From JAGRAX01 sp041391365 (GTDB taxonomy: Bacteria > Bdellovibrionota_G > JALEGL01 > JAGRMV01), in the NCBI GenBank assembly GCA_041391365.1, contig JAWKOC010000002.1:372001-436000 (forward strand): DNA of 64,000 nt, given 5' to 3'. The first letter of the stretch is position 1. Every line of letters starts with the position of its first letter. Under the pieces are notes generated by a model, which had not been told where the DNA came from, did not search any database, and saw only the letters and a program-made list of their open reading frames with translations. The position numbers were made by a program, and so were the translations under genes. Shown piece by piece: positions 34,024-42,757 of this stretch.

Positions 34024-35427
34024 ATGTCGAAAACCGTTCATTTGATTGGAATTGCGGGCTCTGCCATGACTTCCTTGGCAGGAATGTTTTTGGAACAAGG
34101 CTGGAAGGTGCAGGGTTCGGATCAGAATTTTTATCCTCCTTCTTCTGAAGTTTTGGCTAAACTTTCGATCAAAACGTTTCATGGATTTTCAAAAGAAAAT
34201 CTCACGCCTACACCGGATTTGGTCATCGTGGGGAATGTAGTTTCTGCTTCCAATCCAGAAGCGCAGCATGTGAAAGAAAAAAACATTCCTTATCTTTCGA
34301 TGTCTGGAGCGCTCTATGAGTATTTTTTGCAGACCAAAGATCGATTTGTGATCACAGGAACACACGGAAAAACCACAACTACATCCTTGCTCGCGTGGAT
34401 TTTTACCTCAGCAGGAAAAGATCCAGGGTTTTTCTTGGGGGGATCTCCTTTGAATTTTGAAGCAGGATATCGCATTGGAAAAGGTTCTCCTTTTGTCATC
34501 GAGGGAGATGAATACGACACGGCTTATTTTGAAAAGACACCGAAGTTTTTGCACTATGGTCCTCAGTATGTTGGGATTACAAGTGTCGAGTTTGACCATG
34601 CAGACATTTATCGGGATTTGGACCACGTCAAAGAGCAGTTTGTAAAATTGATTCATTTGGTTCCATCCAATGGTGTTGTGGTTGCAAATGCAGATGATCC
34701 CAATGTTCGGGATGTTGTTCAAACCAGCAAAAAAGATGTTCGATGGTTTGGGCTGGAAGATCGGTCTGGATTTTTTGCCAAAGACCTTATCAACATTGAT
34801 GGAGGAAAATCTTTTACTCTATGTGATCGAAATCAAGAGATTGTAAGAATCGACTCTCCGTTGATCGGACTTCACAACGTTCGCAACGTACTGGTTGCCG
34901 GAGGGTTGGCACATCTTGCGGGGATTCCAGCAAAAGAGATCAAAAAAGGTGTGGAAAGTTTCCGAGGTGTAAAAAAGAGACAGCAACGCATTGGGGAAAG
35001 CGGTGGAGTTGCTGTGTATGAGGATTTTGCTCATCACCCCACAGCCATCGAGCAAACCATTGATGCCTTTCTTCCGATGACCCATGCCCGGGGAGGAAAA
35101 CTTTGGGCTATTTTTGAACCTCGATCCAACACGACACGAAGAAATGTATTCCAAGATCAATTTCCACGCAGTTTGGCCAAAGCTGATCACAGCATTCTTG
35201 CGGCTGTTTTCTCCAAAAATGATTCACTCAAAGCGGATCAATTGCTCGATCCTCAAAAAATTGTTCAAGTGCTACGGAACCAGGGAAAAGATGCACAAAC
35301 GTTTTCTACGGATACCGAAATTCTTGATCATGTGGTAGCTCATGCAGAAAACAAGGACGTTGTGGTTTTTATGTCCAATGGAGATTTTTCCAATTTGCCT
35401 CGCCGACTTTGCGAGGCCCTGCAATAG
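34024..35427 (+). CDS. mpl: UDP-MurNAc:L-Ala-D-Glu-mDAP tripeptide ligase Mpl
   Basis: Mpl reattaches recycled tripeptide to UDP-MurNAc. The 467-aa protein has the N-terminal VHLIGIAGSAMTSLAGMF, the P-loop VITGTHGKTTTTSLL at about 110-125, VIEGDEYDTAYFEK and DFAHHPTAIEQTI. The EYDTAYF and AGMFLEQGWKVQGSD patterns separate Mpl from MurC. It is preceded by LD-carboxypeptidase and a serine hydrolase, consistent with peptidoglycan recycling. It converges on mreB with 12 bp between them. Confidence 0.92.
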   Translation: MSKTVHLIGIAGSAMTSLAGMFLEQGWKVQGSDQNFYPPSSEVLAKLSIKTFHGFSKENLTPTPDLVIVGNVVSASNPEAQHVKEKNIPYLSMSGALYEYFLQTKDRFVITGTHGKTTTTSLLAWIFTSAGKDPGFFLGGSPLNFEAGYRIGKGSPFVIEGDEYDTAYFEKTPKFLHYGPQYVGITSVEFDHADIYRDLDHVKEQFVKLIHLVPSNGVVVANADDPNVRDVVQTSKKDVRWFGLEDRSGFFAKDLINIDGGKSFTLCDRNQEIVRIDSPLIGLHNVRNVLVAGGLAHLAGIPAKEIKKGVESFRGVKKRQQRIGESGGVAVYEDFAHHPTAIEQTIDAFLPMTHARGGKLWAIFEPRSNTTRRNVFQDQFPRSLAKADHSILAAVFSKNDSLKADQLLDPQKIVQVLRNQGKDAQTFSTDTEILDHVVAHAENKDVVVFMSNGDFSNLPRRLCEALQ

Positions 35428-35439
35428 CTTTGCAATGAG

Positions 35440-36477
35440 TCAATGGTAGCGACGAACGAGAACGCTGCGATATTTTTCCATGTCGGCCAAAATTTTTCCC
35501 GTGCCCAATACCACACTCAGTAGAGGGTTTTCGGCTTTGGTAACAGGAAGGTTGGTTTCTTTGGCGACCAGTTGATCCAAGTTTTTCAGCATGGCACCTC
35601 CTCCCGTGAGAATGATGCCTCGATCGTGAATGTCAGAAGCCAACTCGGGAGGTGTTTTTTCCAAGGTGATTTTGATGGTATCGATGATGGAGCGCAAAGG
35701 TTCTTGGATGGCTTCTCGAATTTCAGAAGGTTTGATCTGCACAATTCGAGGAATACCTCTGACAAGGTCTCTTCCCTTGATAGAAATAGGATCCGAGTTT
35801 TCGGAAGGGTAGGCCTCACCAAATTTCATTTTGACTTCTTCGGCGGTGGTTTCGCCAATCAACAGCGAATATTTTTTCTTCATGTAGTTGACCATGGATT
35901 CATCCATCTGATCACCCGCAACACGAATGGATTTGGAAATCACAATGCCTGACAACGAGATCACAGCAACCTCTGTGGTGCCTCCACCAATGTCCACGAC
36001 CATGTTTCCAGAAGGGTCTGAGATCGGCATGTCCGCACCAATGGCGGCTGCAATGGGCTCCTCCACAAGATATACTTCTCGAGCTCCTGCCGAGAGGGCT
36101 GATTCTTCCACTGCTCTTTTTTCTACTTCGGTCACGCCAGAAGGAATGCAAATGACCACGCGGGGCCGTAAAATGAATCGATGTTGGTTGGCCATTCCCA
36201 TAAAATGTTTGAGCATGGCTTCGGTGGTGGAAAAATCTGCGATGACTCCGTCTTTGATGGGGCGAATGACTTGGATGCTGTCGGGAGCTTTCCCGATCAT
36301 ATGCTTGGCTTTGGTTCCCACGGCAAGAATCTCACGGTTGTCCGAGTGATTGGCAATGGCCACCACAGAAGGTTCATTGATGATGACACCTTTGTCAGGT
36401 TTGAAAACCAACGTGTTTGCTGTTCCCAAATCGATGGCAAGATCAGAAGAAAATCCGGAAAAAAAAGATTTTAACAC
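35440..36477 (-). CDS. mreB: rod-shape actin homologue MreB
   Basis: The 345-aa MreB builds cytoplasmic filaments directing cell-wall elongation. Nucleotide-binding motifs are clear: AIDLGTANTLVF near residue 15, MVVDIGGGTTEVAVISL in the middle and GIILTGGGAMLKN near 290. Length is standard. Start is GTG at 36477 with AAAGGAA upstream. mreC and mreD do not follow in this window, so the gene stands alone, convergent with mpl. Confidence 0.95.
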   Translation of the reverse strand: MLKSFFSGFSSDLAIDLGTANTLVFKPDKGVIINEPSVVAIANHSDNREILAVGTKAKHMIGKAPDSIQVIRPIKDGVIADFSTTEAMLKHFMGMANQHRFILRPRVVICIPSGVTEVEKRAVEESALSAGAREVYLVEEPIAAAIGADMPISDPSGNMVVDIGGGTTEVAVISLSGIVISKSIRVAGDQMDESMVNYMKKKYSLLIGETTAEEVKMKFGEAYPSENSDPISIKGRDLVRGIPRIVQIKPSEIREAIQEPLRSIIDTIKITLEKTPPELASDIHDRGIILTGGGAMLKNLDQLVAKETNLPVTKAENPLLSVVLGTGKILADMEKYRSVLVRRYH

Positions 36478-36638
36478 CTTGGGATTCCTTTGTGTTCATT
36501 AGGTCCTAAGATTCCTCATCTTGAGACATTTTTCGTTGTGATGTAGAGTTGAACTTATTCGCCAATACTCTACAATAAACCTTGTATAAGTGTTTGTTTT
36601 TATCCATGTATTTTAAAATGTAAAGGAAATCCGCCCAA

Positions 36639-37322
36639 ATGACACTCCAAAGACTCCCAAAATCCTTGATTTTTGCTCTGATCTGCGTGCTTTTTGTAGG
36701 ATCTGGCATGGCGGAATCTATGGCCCACGAGGTTCTAGAAGACTTTCAGTCCTATCCAGAGGGCAAAGCCCCTTCTGGAGAGTGGAAGGTTCGTAGCGGA
36801 GATCCGTCTCAGGTGTATTCCATTCAAAAAGAAGACAACAATCAGTTTTTGAGAGCTTCCGACAAAGGACAGTCCGTTCAGTTTTTTGTGAAGAAAAAAT
36901 GGTCCTTGACCAAATACCCTTGCTTGCAGTGGAAATGGAGAGTCCATGATTTTCCAGAAGGGGCTGATGAGCGAAATCGATCCAAAAATGACAGCGCTGC
37001 AGGAATTTATGTGGTGTTTCCCAAACGCTGGTTCATTCCGGATTCCATCAAATACGTATGGAGTACGGTGGCACCCGTGGAGACGGTGGTTCGCAATCAT
37101 GATCGATTTCCCATGAAAGTCGTTTCGACGGGGACCGATGCCAAAGGCAAATGGGTGACGGTCGAAAGAAATGTGCTGGAAGATTACAAAACCCTCTTTG
37201 ATCGATCTCCATCAAGTCCTGTGGCCTTGGGTTTTTTGACTGACTCCAACAATGTGGGTGGAGGTGCTGTGGCCGATTATGATGATCTTCGAGCCACGAC
37301 CTGTTCTGACTCCGCCAAATAA
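36639..37322 (+). CDS. DUF3047 secreted protein
   Basis: The 227-aa protein starts with a signal peptide (SLIFALICVLFVGSGMAES). A DUF3047 domain follows: EDFQSYPEGKAPSGEWKV, CLQWKWRVHDFPEGADER, AAGIYVVFPKRW and ALGFLTDSNNVGGGAVADYDDL. The family is periplasmic or surface with no known activity; the fold resembles carbohydrate-binding jelly rolls. AAAGGAAAT precedes the ATG. It stands alone between mreB and a convergent hypothetical. Confidence 0.85.
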   Translation: MTLQRLPKSLIFALICVLFVGSGMAESMAHEVLEDFQSYPEGKAPSGEWKVRSGDPSQVYSIQKEDNNQFLRASDKGQSVQFFVKKKWSLTKYPCLQWKWRVHDFPEGADERNRSKNDSAAGIYVVFPKRWFIPDSIKYVWSTVAPVETVVRNHDRFPMKVVSTGTDAKGKWVTVERNVLEDYKTLFDRSPSSPVALGFLTDSNNVGGGAVADYDDLRATTCSDSAK

Positions 37323-37391
37323 GTAGCCTACTACAAGCTCAAAAGGTCTTGAGCCTGCCAGCAAGGAAAAGGCAACCGGGTGTTTTTTGGT

Positions 37392-38042
37392 TTAGTTGGA
37401 TGGGTCAGGATCCAAAAGATTCATCAACCCGTCGGCACACATCATCATGTTCCAATTCAAATCTTTTTGATCTTTTGAAACAAATCCATCGATGTTCTTT
37501 CCAATTTCCCCAATTGCTTTGAAGAAAAGATTCAATTCATGAAGAGAACCGTAAGGGTCTGAATCCGAGTACAGTGGATCGCTACCATCAAAGATTTTTT
37601 CTAGATTTTTTCTAAGATGGTTGTCCCCAAAAACATCTTCAAACAACATTGTCTTGGTTGGATACCCCTTACTCTGGGGATCTATGTACCAGTCTCTTAT
37701 GGTTTTGATGAATTGACGAGCAAAGTTGATTTGTACAAATCGCAGACTCTGGGTTTTATTTTTCAATTCGAAGGTCAATGATTTGAGAGCTGAATCGATC
37801 CCAATCCAAAGCGTATAGTCAGTGTGTGTGAGACGTCCGTCTGAGAAGACCGAATCGAAGTTTCCCTCATATTTGGCTCGGGCATGAGTTTTGTCTCCCA
37901 AGGCCCAGGAGCATTGGTCAAAAGACTCAAAAACTCCATCGAACCCTTTGGATCCTGGGATGGGATTGGATGCGAGAAGGTCTTGAGAGACCAACAACGT
38001 CAAACCAAGAACTGCAGCAACGACCCATTTGATGTGAAACAT
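37392..38042 (-). CDS. secreted hypothetical protein
   Basis: A 216-aa protein of unknown function. A signal peptide (VVAAVLGLTLLVSQDLLAS) is clear, and AGGAGAAGAAA precedes the ATG. The rest has no recognised domain; two cysteines (about 42 and 203) might form a disulfide. It sits between the DUF3047 gene (convergent) and the S41 protease (same strand, upstream, 115 bp away). It could be a substrate or partner of that protease, but nothing in the sequence shows this. Confidence 0.6.
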   Translation of the reverse strand: MFHIKWVVAAVLGLTLLVSQDLLASNPIPGSKGFDGVFESFDQCSWALGDKTHARAKYEGNFDSVFSDGRLTHTDYTLWIGIDSALKSLTFELKNKTQSLRFVQINFARQFIKTIRDWYIDPQSKGYPTKTMLFEDVFGDNHLRKNLEKIFDGSDPLYSDSDPYGSLHELNLFFKAIGEIGKNIDGFVSKDQKDLNWNMMMCADGLMNLLDPDPSN

Positions 38043-38157
38043 TTTCTTCTCCTCGTTTGTGATGACGAGGAGGGATTACGCCACGCAGAAGAAAAAATCA
38101 ACCCTGAATCGGTTTTTTCTTTTTGGAAAGGGGAGCCTCTCCAAAAAAAAGCACGTT

Positions 38158-40899
38158 CTACCGGTCAATCAGGAGGCCATAGGTCTGGCTCATGTCTTCG
38201 TCGTCGCGGGCTACGATCAAAATCTCGTTGCTTTCTTTGTCCAGAGGTAGATTGGCCGTCACAAACTGGGGTTCGTTGCTCTTGTGAGAGTTCAGTTTTT
38301 GATAGAAAACTTTGTGATCATTGACCACAATGTATACGTCTTTGACCTGTCGATCGTCCGAGATCTTGGCTTCCAAAACAAACTTGGAGCTGGGTTTGGT
38401 TTTTTCCAGTTTGTTTGCATTGCTCAAGTCGATCGAGGGGGACTGAAACATTTTGGAACCTTTTTGATCGTTGCCATCGATTTCGAACTCTTTTCGAATG
38501 TATTCTCGATAGTCCAGATCTGCGATGTTGACGGCCACACCATACTTGGTTTTTTTCTGTTCTGGCAAACCGATGGAGAAACTGATCGTTTCTTGTTCCC
38601 CGGGTTTGAGCTTGCTGAGGGTTTTTCGCGAGGTTTTGAATTTGAGTGATTTGAAATCGTCGGTCTGAGTCAGCGTCACATAAGAGTCTTTGAGAGCGGC
38701 ATCTCCAATGTTCTTGATATGAATCTGAAGGGCAACATTGTCTCCTTCGGTTTTGTAATCATAGTTGAACACAAATTTTGGATTGAGTTTTCGCTGGATG
38801 GGAATCCACATCGAGGATGTTTTGGGTACGATGTTCATGCTTTCCGAAAAAGCCATGTCGACTTTTGACAAATTGGTCATGACATAGTTTGGAACTTCGA
38901 CATCCAAGTTTTTGGAGATGGATTTTCCAGGACCAACTTTTCCAAAGTAAAACGTCAATCCATCGAAAATCGAATTCTTGGAATTCATCGTCGCCTTGGA
39001 CTGAAACAGCGAGCAGGTCCCTTTGTTTTTGATGGATGCTTGGATATGAATTTTATCCCCTGATTCATAGATCTTTTTCTCTGGGCTTAGTTTGTAAGCA
39101 AATTCAGGTTGGCTGCATTCCTTGGCACTTTTGACGTTGTCTGTTCTCGGACTCCAATCGATACCAAGATCGGCAAAGGCCTTTTCAATTTTTTTGTTTT
39201 CGAGTTTTTTCCACTGATCCCCAATCTTGTGAGTCAACGAGATCATCTTGCCTCTCATGCTGCTGGTAGAATAGGACAAAATTTCGTGGGCAAATCGAAC
39301 ATCAAAACTTTCGAAAAGATGTTTGGTTTTTTCCTCATTGGAAAGCGAAGAAAATTGATATTGGTTTTGTGCTTTTTGCGAAGATTCGTCATCGGTTTCT
39401 TCTTCCTCACGCAAATAGTGAATGTCGTCCAGAGGAGTCAATGAGATCGATGGATTATCGGAATTGTCAAAGTGACGCTCCAGAGAGGCTTCTCCATAAT
39501 CATCTTTTCTTTCTTCAAAGACGATCTCGTTTTTGTTGATGATGGCGGGTACGATGTTCATGTCAGCCACAATCCCCAAGGATTGAATCGAAACATCTCC
39601 CGCCGTTTTGTATTTTGCGATGGTGAGTTTCACCGCGGAATCCTCGGGCAACTCATAAATGGATTGCACCGTTCCTTTTCCAAAAGTGCGTTTTCCATAG
39701 ATCAGCGCTCGACCATTGCGTTGCAAGGCTCCGGCCACAATTTCGGATGCACTGGCACTTCCTTCGTTGACCAAGACAATCATCGGATAGTTGGGTTCGG
39801 TTCGGGGTTTACGGGCACGTTCTACATTTCGAACACGGTTTTGCATGCCCACCGTGCTCACGATGGTTCCCTCTTCAAGAAAAATGTCGGAAACTTTGAT
39901 CGCTTCATCCAACAGTCCGCCTGGGTTGTTGCGAAGATCAAGGATGAGGCCTTTGAGTCCATTGGGGCTGCTGGCGTGGAGGTTGTCCAAATGAGTTCGA
40001 ACGTCGCGAGAAAGGTTGCCTTGAAAGCTCTTGATTTTGATGAACCCAATGCTTTTGGGAAGGAGAGCCGATTCAACCGCCACCAGTTTGATGTCGGCGC
40101 GGGTGAGTGTAAAGTTTTTGGGTTCTTTCCATCCTTTTCTGGACACCGCGATGGTGACTTGTGTGCCTTTGGGGCCTCTCATCCGATCTACCGCTTCGGT
40201 CAAGGTCATCCCCACCGTGGATTCATTTTCAATTTTGGTGATGATGTCGGAAGCCTGAATACCAGCGGCGGCGGCGGGCGTATCGTCTAGAGGCGAAATG
40301 ACGGTCAGCTTGGTATCACGGATTCCGATGACAATACCGAGCCCCCCAAATTTTCCGGAAGTGCCCACGCGGGTTTCGTTGTACACATCTTTGGAAAGAA
40401 AATTCGAGTGAGGATCCAGTGTGTTCAAAATGCCATGGATGGCCCATTCTTCCAGTTCTGCCACACCTTCTTTCTTTTCCTCTCTATGTTTCATGATGAA
40501 TGGAATGCAATCTTTGATTTTCAAGTACAGGGCAGAAGATTTTGGGATCCGTGTATCGATTTGTTTCTTTTGGCCTGAAATCTCGATCACGGCAATGTGG
40601 TCAGAAACATAATCAACTTTCATTTCTGGGATCTGTAATGAAAGCATGTTGAGGGCTTCTTTGAGCATGGTTTGGTAGTTGATTCGTTCAGGGTCAAAAT
40701 AGCTCTCATCTATATAATAGAGAACGCGGTCCAGTCTTTTGAGCTCAAGATTGTTCTTCCAAGGCAGCTCCAAATCCAAACTGGTGGCAAAGCTTACGAT
40801 GGCTGGGTTTGTGGAATACAGAAGAGAGGCCATCACCACAAGGCCTCCAAACAAAAGGATAAAAGTACGTGAAATGGAAAAGGGTTTTTTCTTTGTCAT
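38158..40899 (-). CDS. carboxy-terminal processing protease (S41) with long C-terminal extension
   Basis: The 913-aa protein has an N-terminal membrane anchor (about 12-30), a PDZ domain at about 180-265 (GGLGIVIGIRDTKLTVISPL) and an S41 protease domain. Catalytic Ser383 lies in NEGSASASEIVAGALQ and Lys408 in GKRTFGKGTVQS; DLRNNPGGLLDEA precedes them. Typical CtpA enzymes end near residue 450; here 460 more residues follow with CARDB-like beta repeats (KIHIQASIKNKGTC, NVALQIHIKNIGDAAL). It would act in the periplasm on C-termini of envelope proteins. The extension may select or bind substrates. Confidence 0.88.
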   Translation of the reverse strand: MTKKKPFSISRTFILLFGGLVVMASLLYSTNPAIVSFATSLDLELPWKNNLELKRLDRVLYYIDESYFDPERINYQTMLKEALNMLSLQIPEMKVDYVSDHIAVIEISGQKKQIDTRIPKSSALYLKIKDCIPFIMKHREEKKEGVAELEEWAIHGILNTLDPHSNFLSKDVYNETRVGTSGKFGGLGIVIGIRDTKLTVISPLDDTPAAAAGIQASDIITKIENESTVGMTLTEAVDRMRGPKGTQVTIAVSRKGWKEPKNFTLTRADIKLVAVESALLPKSIGFIKIKSFQGNLSRDVRTHLDNLHASSPNGLKGLILDLRNNPGGLLDEAIKVSDIFLEEGTIVSTVGMQNRVRNVERARKPRTEPNYPMIVLVNEGSASASEIVAGALQRNGRALIYGKRTFGKGTVQSIYELPEDSAVKLTIAKYKTAGDVSIQSLGIVADMNIVPAIINKNEIVFEERKDDYGEASLERHFDNSDNPSISLTPLDDIHYLREEEETDDESSQKAQNQYQFSSLSNEEKTKHLFESFDVRFAHEILSYSTSSMRGKMISLTHKIGDQWKKLENKKIEKAFADLGIDWSPRTDNVKSAKECSQPEFAYKLSPEKKIYESGDKIHIQASIKNKGTCSLFQSKATMNSKNSIFDGLTFYFGKVGPGKSISKNLDVEVPNYVMTNLSKVDMAFSESMNIVPKTSSMWIPIQRKLNPKFVFNYDYKTEGDNVALQIHIKNIGDAALKDSYVTLTQTDDFKSLKFKTSRKTLSKLKPGEQETISFSIGLPEQKKTKYGVAVNIADLDYREYIRKEFEIDGNDQKGSKMFQSPSIDLSNANKLEKTKPSSKFVLEAKISDDRQVKDVYIVVNDHKVFYQKLNSHKSNEPQFVTANLPLDKESNEILIVARDDEDMSQTYGLLIDR

Positions 40900-41090
40900 A
40901 TCCGAGCGTTTTTCCTAGATGTGTGAGGGTTATGATTCTTTCTTCGCATGCAATGAGAGCAAAATGAAATTATAGCATCTTTTCAAGGACATGTATGGCA
41001 TTTTTCAATCCGTAAATAACGCGATAAGCCATCAAGTCGATCTGAAGATGGAGGTTTAAAACTTCTTGGTCTGGGCGGCCACGTTAAAAC

Positions 41091-41119
41091 TTGACAGCTC
41101 TATGAGGCTTATATAGCTA
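41091..41119 (+). promoter_or_regulatory. candidate tRNA promoter
   Basis: TTGACA (41091-41096) is a full -35 consensus; TAGCTA (17-nt spacer) or an overlapping TATAGC may be the -10. It lies 16-20 bp before tRNA-Gly. The -10 is poor, so only the -35 is convincing. Confidence 0.45.
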
Positions 41120-41135
41120 GGAAAAGCTTTTTTAC

Positions 41136-41211
41136 GCGGGAGTAGCTCAGCTGGTAGAGCATCACGTTGCCAACGTGAGGGTCGAGGGTTCGAATCCCTT
41201 CTCCCGCTCCA
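41136..41211 (+). tRNA. tRNA-Gly (GCC)
   Basis: The 76-nt cloverleaf folds with a 7-bp acceptor stem (GCGGGAG with CTCCCGC), D arm, anticodon stem TCACG/CGTGA with loop TTGCCAA (anticodon GCC) and T arm GAGGG-TTCGAAT-CCCTT. The CCA end is encoded. It lies 56 bp before tRNA-Cys. Confidence 0.96.
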
Positions 41212-41267
41212 ATTCATGGTGTGCATAGCGACAAGATTGCAGTCTGCACAATATCATATGCGGATTG

Positions 41268-41343
41268 GGCGACGTACCCAAGTGGTTAAGGGACCGGTTT
41301 GCAAAACCGTTATTCGTCGGTTCGAATCCGACCGTCGCCTCCA
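41268..41343 (+). tRNA. tRNA-Cys (GCA)
   Basis: The 76-nt gene has acceptor stem GGCGACG/CGTCGCC, anticodon loop TTGCAAA (anticodon GCA), T loop TTCGAAT and encoded CCA. It is probably co-transcribed with the upstream tRNA-Gly. Confidence 0.95.
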
Positions 41344-41403
41344 AAACACAAAAAATCCCATTCAAAATGATTTCAAAATATCCTGGATTACAACTCTACG
41401 GAT

Positions 41404-41510
41404 TTTGTACCAGGCACCAAATCCTCCATTTTGCACCCGGTACAAAATGTCGATTTTTGTACCGGGTGCAAAAATCGCAAAAAGGTGCCGGATCATTTTC
41501 GGTCAGTTTT
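41404..41510. repeat. nested hairpin cluster downstream of the tRNAs
   Basis: A 19-bp perfect inverted repeat (41429-41447 with 41455-41473) has arms TTTTGCACCCGGTACAAAA. An alternative stem CGATTTTTG/CAAAAATCG uses part of the same bases (41451-41479), and an outer GGCACC/GGTGCC pair encloses both. A third copy of the TTTGTACC(A/G)GG unit lies at 41404. ATTTTCGGTC follows at 41495-41504, the same decamer found in the loops of the palindromes at 6.1 and 51.1 kb. Confidence 0.75.
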
Positions 41511-41545
41511 GAAAGGGCTTTGAGGCTGCTTTCTAAAATGAGCCT

Positions 41546-42754
41546 CTACTTGGCCAAGATGTCGATCACAATGTTTTGGTCGATCTGTTTGAGTTCGAAC
41601 TCAGTATTGGGCTGCGACAAGTCGAGCACCACATGAAGTTCCTGCGAACCGTCCGTGACCTCATGTCGACCCAAGCGCACTTGGCTCACGCCAAAAGCTC
41701 CAATGGGAAAAACTTTTTGATCGAATTCATGACTAAGATTCGAGAACACATACACTTTTCTGGGGGTTGGTTGAGTCAATAAAAAGGTTCTTACTTTTAG
41801 ATCTTTGGTGTTTCCGTTGGTTTCGATGGTGACTGTTCCTCGATGGTCTTGACTTTTCCAGACCAGGTTTCGAAGCATGGTGGAAGGCTTTTCCAAATCG
41901 ATGGGGTATTTTTCCAACAGAGTTTGTGAGCCGGGCAAGTTTTTAACCGGTACTGCCTCTGTAGAGGTCGTGCTTGTTGAGTTTTGATATAGCTGAGCAA
42001 AAAGCTCATCTATGGAAGGCTGTTGTTTTCGAAACAGAATGTCTTTTGCATACCAACCTCCTGCCAAGATCAAACTTCCTACAAGTACGCTGATCATCCA
42101 TGGTTGAATCGAAGGTTTGTCGGAGAGAATTTCTTCTGGCCACTGATCTACGAACTCTTCTACATCTGTACTGAGTTCGCTCGAGGTTTCTACATTTCTC
42201 AAAGCTTTGACCAAGCTGGTCGTGTCAAGAAGTGTGTCCTGTGGAAAACGAGTCAAGTCTTGAGGTTGATCGATCTCTACCTCCATGTCCGGAAAACTTT
42301 CCAAAGGATCTCCTTCTTGAGGATCACTTTTTTCCAGGTATTCAATGAGCTGTTCCTGGCTGTCTTCTGAAGGAAAGACTTTCGATGTTGTGCTTTCCAA
42401 CAGTTTTCCTTGATTCGACAAAATCAGAGAATGAATTCGGTTTTTGAATTTTGCAGAGATGCCTCTGAATTCGATTCCATTGAGCCAAATGTCTTCTGAG
42501 GCCTGTTTGACCCACTTGACTTCTCCCATAGAAGGAATGCAGTCGATATGTAGGTGATCTTTTTGGATTTCCAGGTACACGATTTGGCCGGGATTCATTT
42601 TTTTTTCACATTGAATGCACGCCCCTGCAGGGGACAAATTGAAGGTGGTCATGGTTTCTATGCCTTCAAAATTTTCTCTTTCTACAAGAACCTCTTGTTC
42701 AAGCCTGATGCGCAAATGCCTTCTACGATCATGATTCTGGTTTTGTGTCTGCAT
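41546..42754 (-). CDS. PilZ domain - membrane helix - AMIN-like domain fusion
   Basis: The 402-aa protein begins with a PilZ domain (about 10-115; RRRHLRIRLEQEVLVE, FNLSPAGACIQ, LNGIEFRG). An acidic linker follows, then one membrane helix (WMISVLVGSLILAGGWYA, about 219-236). The C-terminal 110 residues look like an AMIN domain (MLRNLVWKSQDHRGTVTIETNG, QELHVVLDLSQPNTEFELKQIDQNIVIDI). AMIN domains bind peptidoglycan or secretins. The topology would place PilZ in the cytoplasm and AMIN in the periplasm. It follows gspN by 3 bp, last in the gsp operon, so it may link c-di-GMP to secretion. Confidence 0.78.
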   Translation of the reverse strand: MQTQNQNHDRRRHLRIRLEQEVLVERENFEGIETMTTFNLSPAGACIQCEKKMNPGQIVYLEIQKDHLHIDCIPSMGEVKWVKQASEDIWLNGIEFRGISAKFKNRIHSLILSNQGKLLESTTSKVFPSEDSQEQLIEYLEKSDPQEGDPLESFPDMEVEIDQPQDLTRFPQDTLLDTTSLVKALRNVETSSELSTDVEEFVDQWPEEILSDKPSIQPWMISVLVGSLILAGGWYAKDILFRKQQPSIDELFAQLYQNSTSTTSTEAVPVKNLPGSQTLLEKYPIDLEKPSTMLRNLVWKSQDHRGTVTIETNGNTKDLKVRTFLLTQPTPRKVYVFSNLSHEFDQKVFPIGAFGVSQVRLGRHEVTDGSQELHVVLDLSQPNTEFELKQIDQNIVIDILAK

Positions 42755-42757
42755 GAG

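Noticed and set aside
38110..38150. Intrinsic terminator after the S41 protease
   Set aside because: An imperfect 11-bp stem exists, but on the protease strand it is followed by A and not T, so it would not terminate that transcript.
39472..40290. 272-codon plus-strand open frame
   Set aside because: It lies wholly within the S41 protease coding region on the other strand, has low-complexity Phe/Gly/His composition and no start site or family match.
41162..41365. Minus-strand open frame with a VGFEPTNNGFANRSLNHLGTSP-type protein
   Set aside because: This is the well-known false protein read from the antisense of tRNA genes; both tRNAs fold perfectly on the plus strand.
41404..41510. Possible CRISPR repeats
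   Set aside because: The repeated units alternate in orientation, differ in length and lack regular spacers; they form hairpins and not an array.
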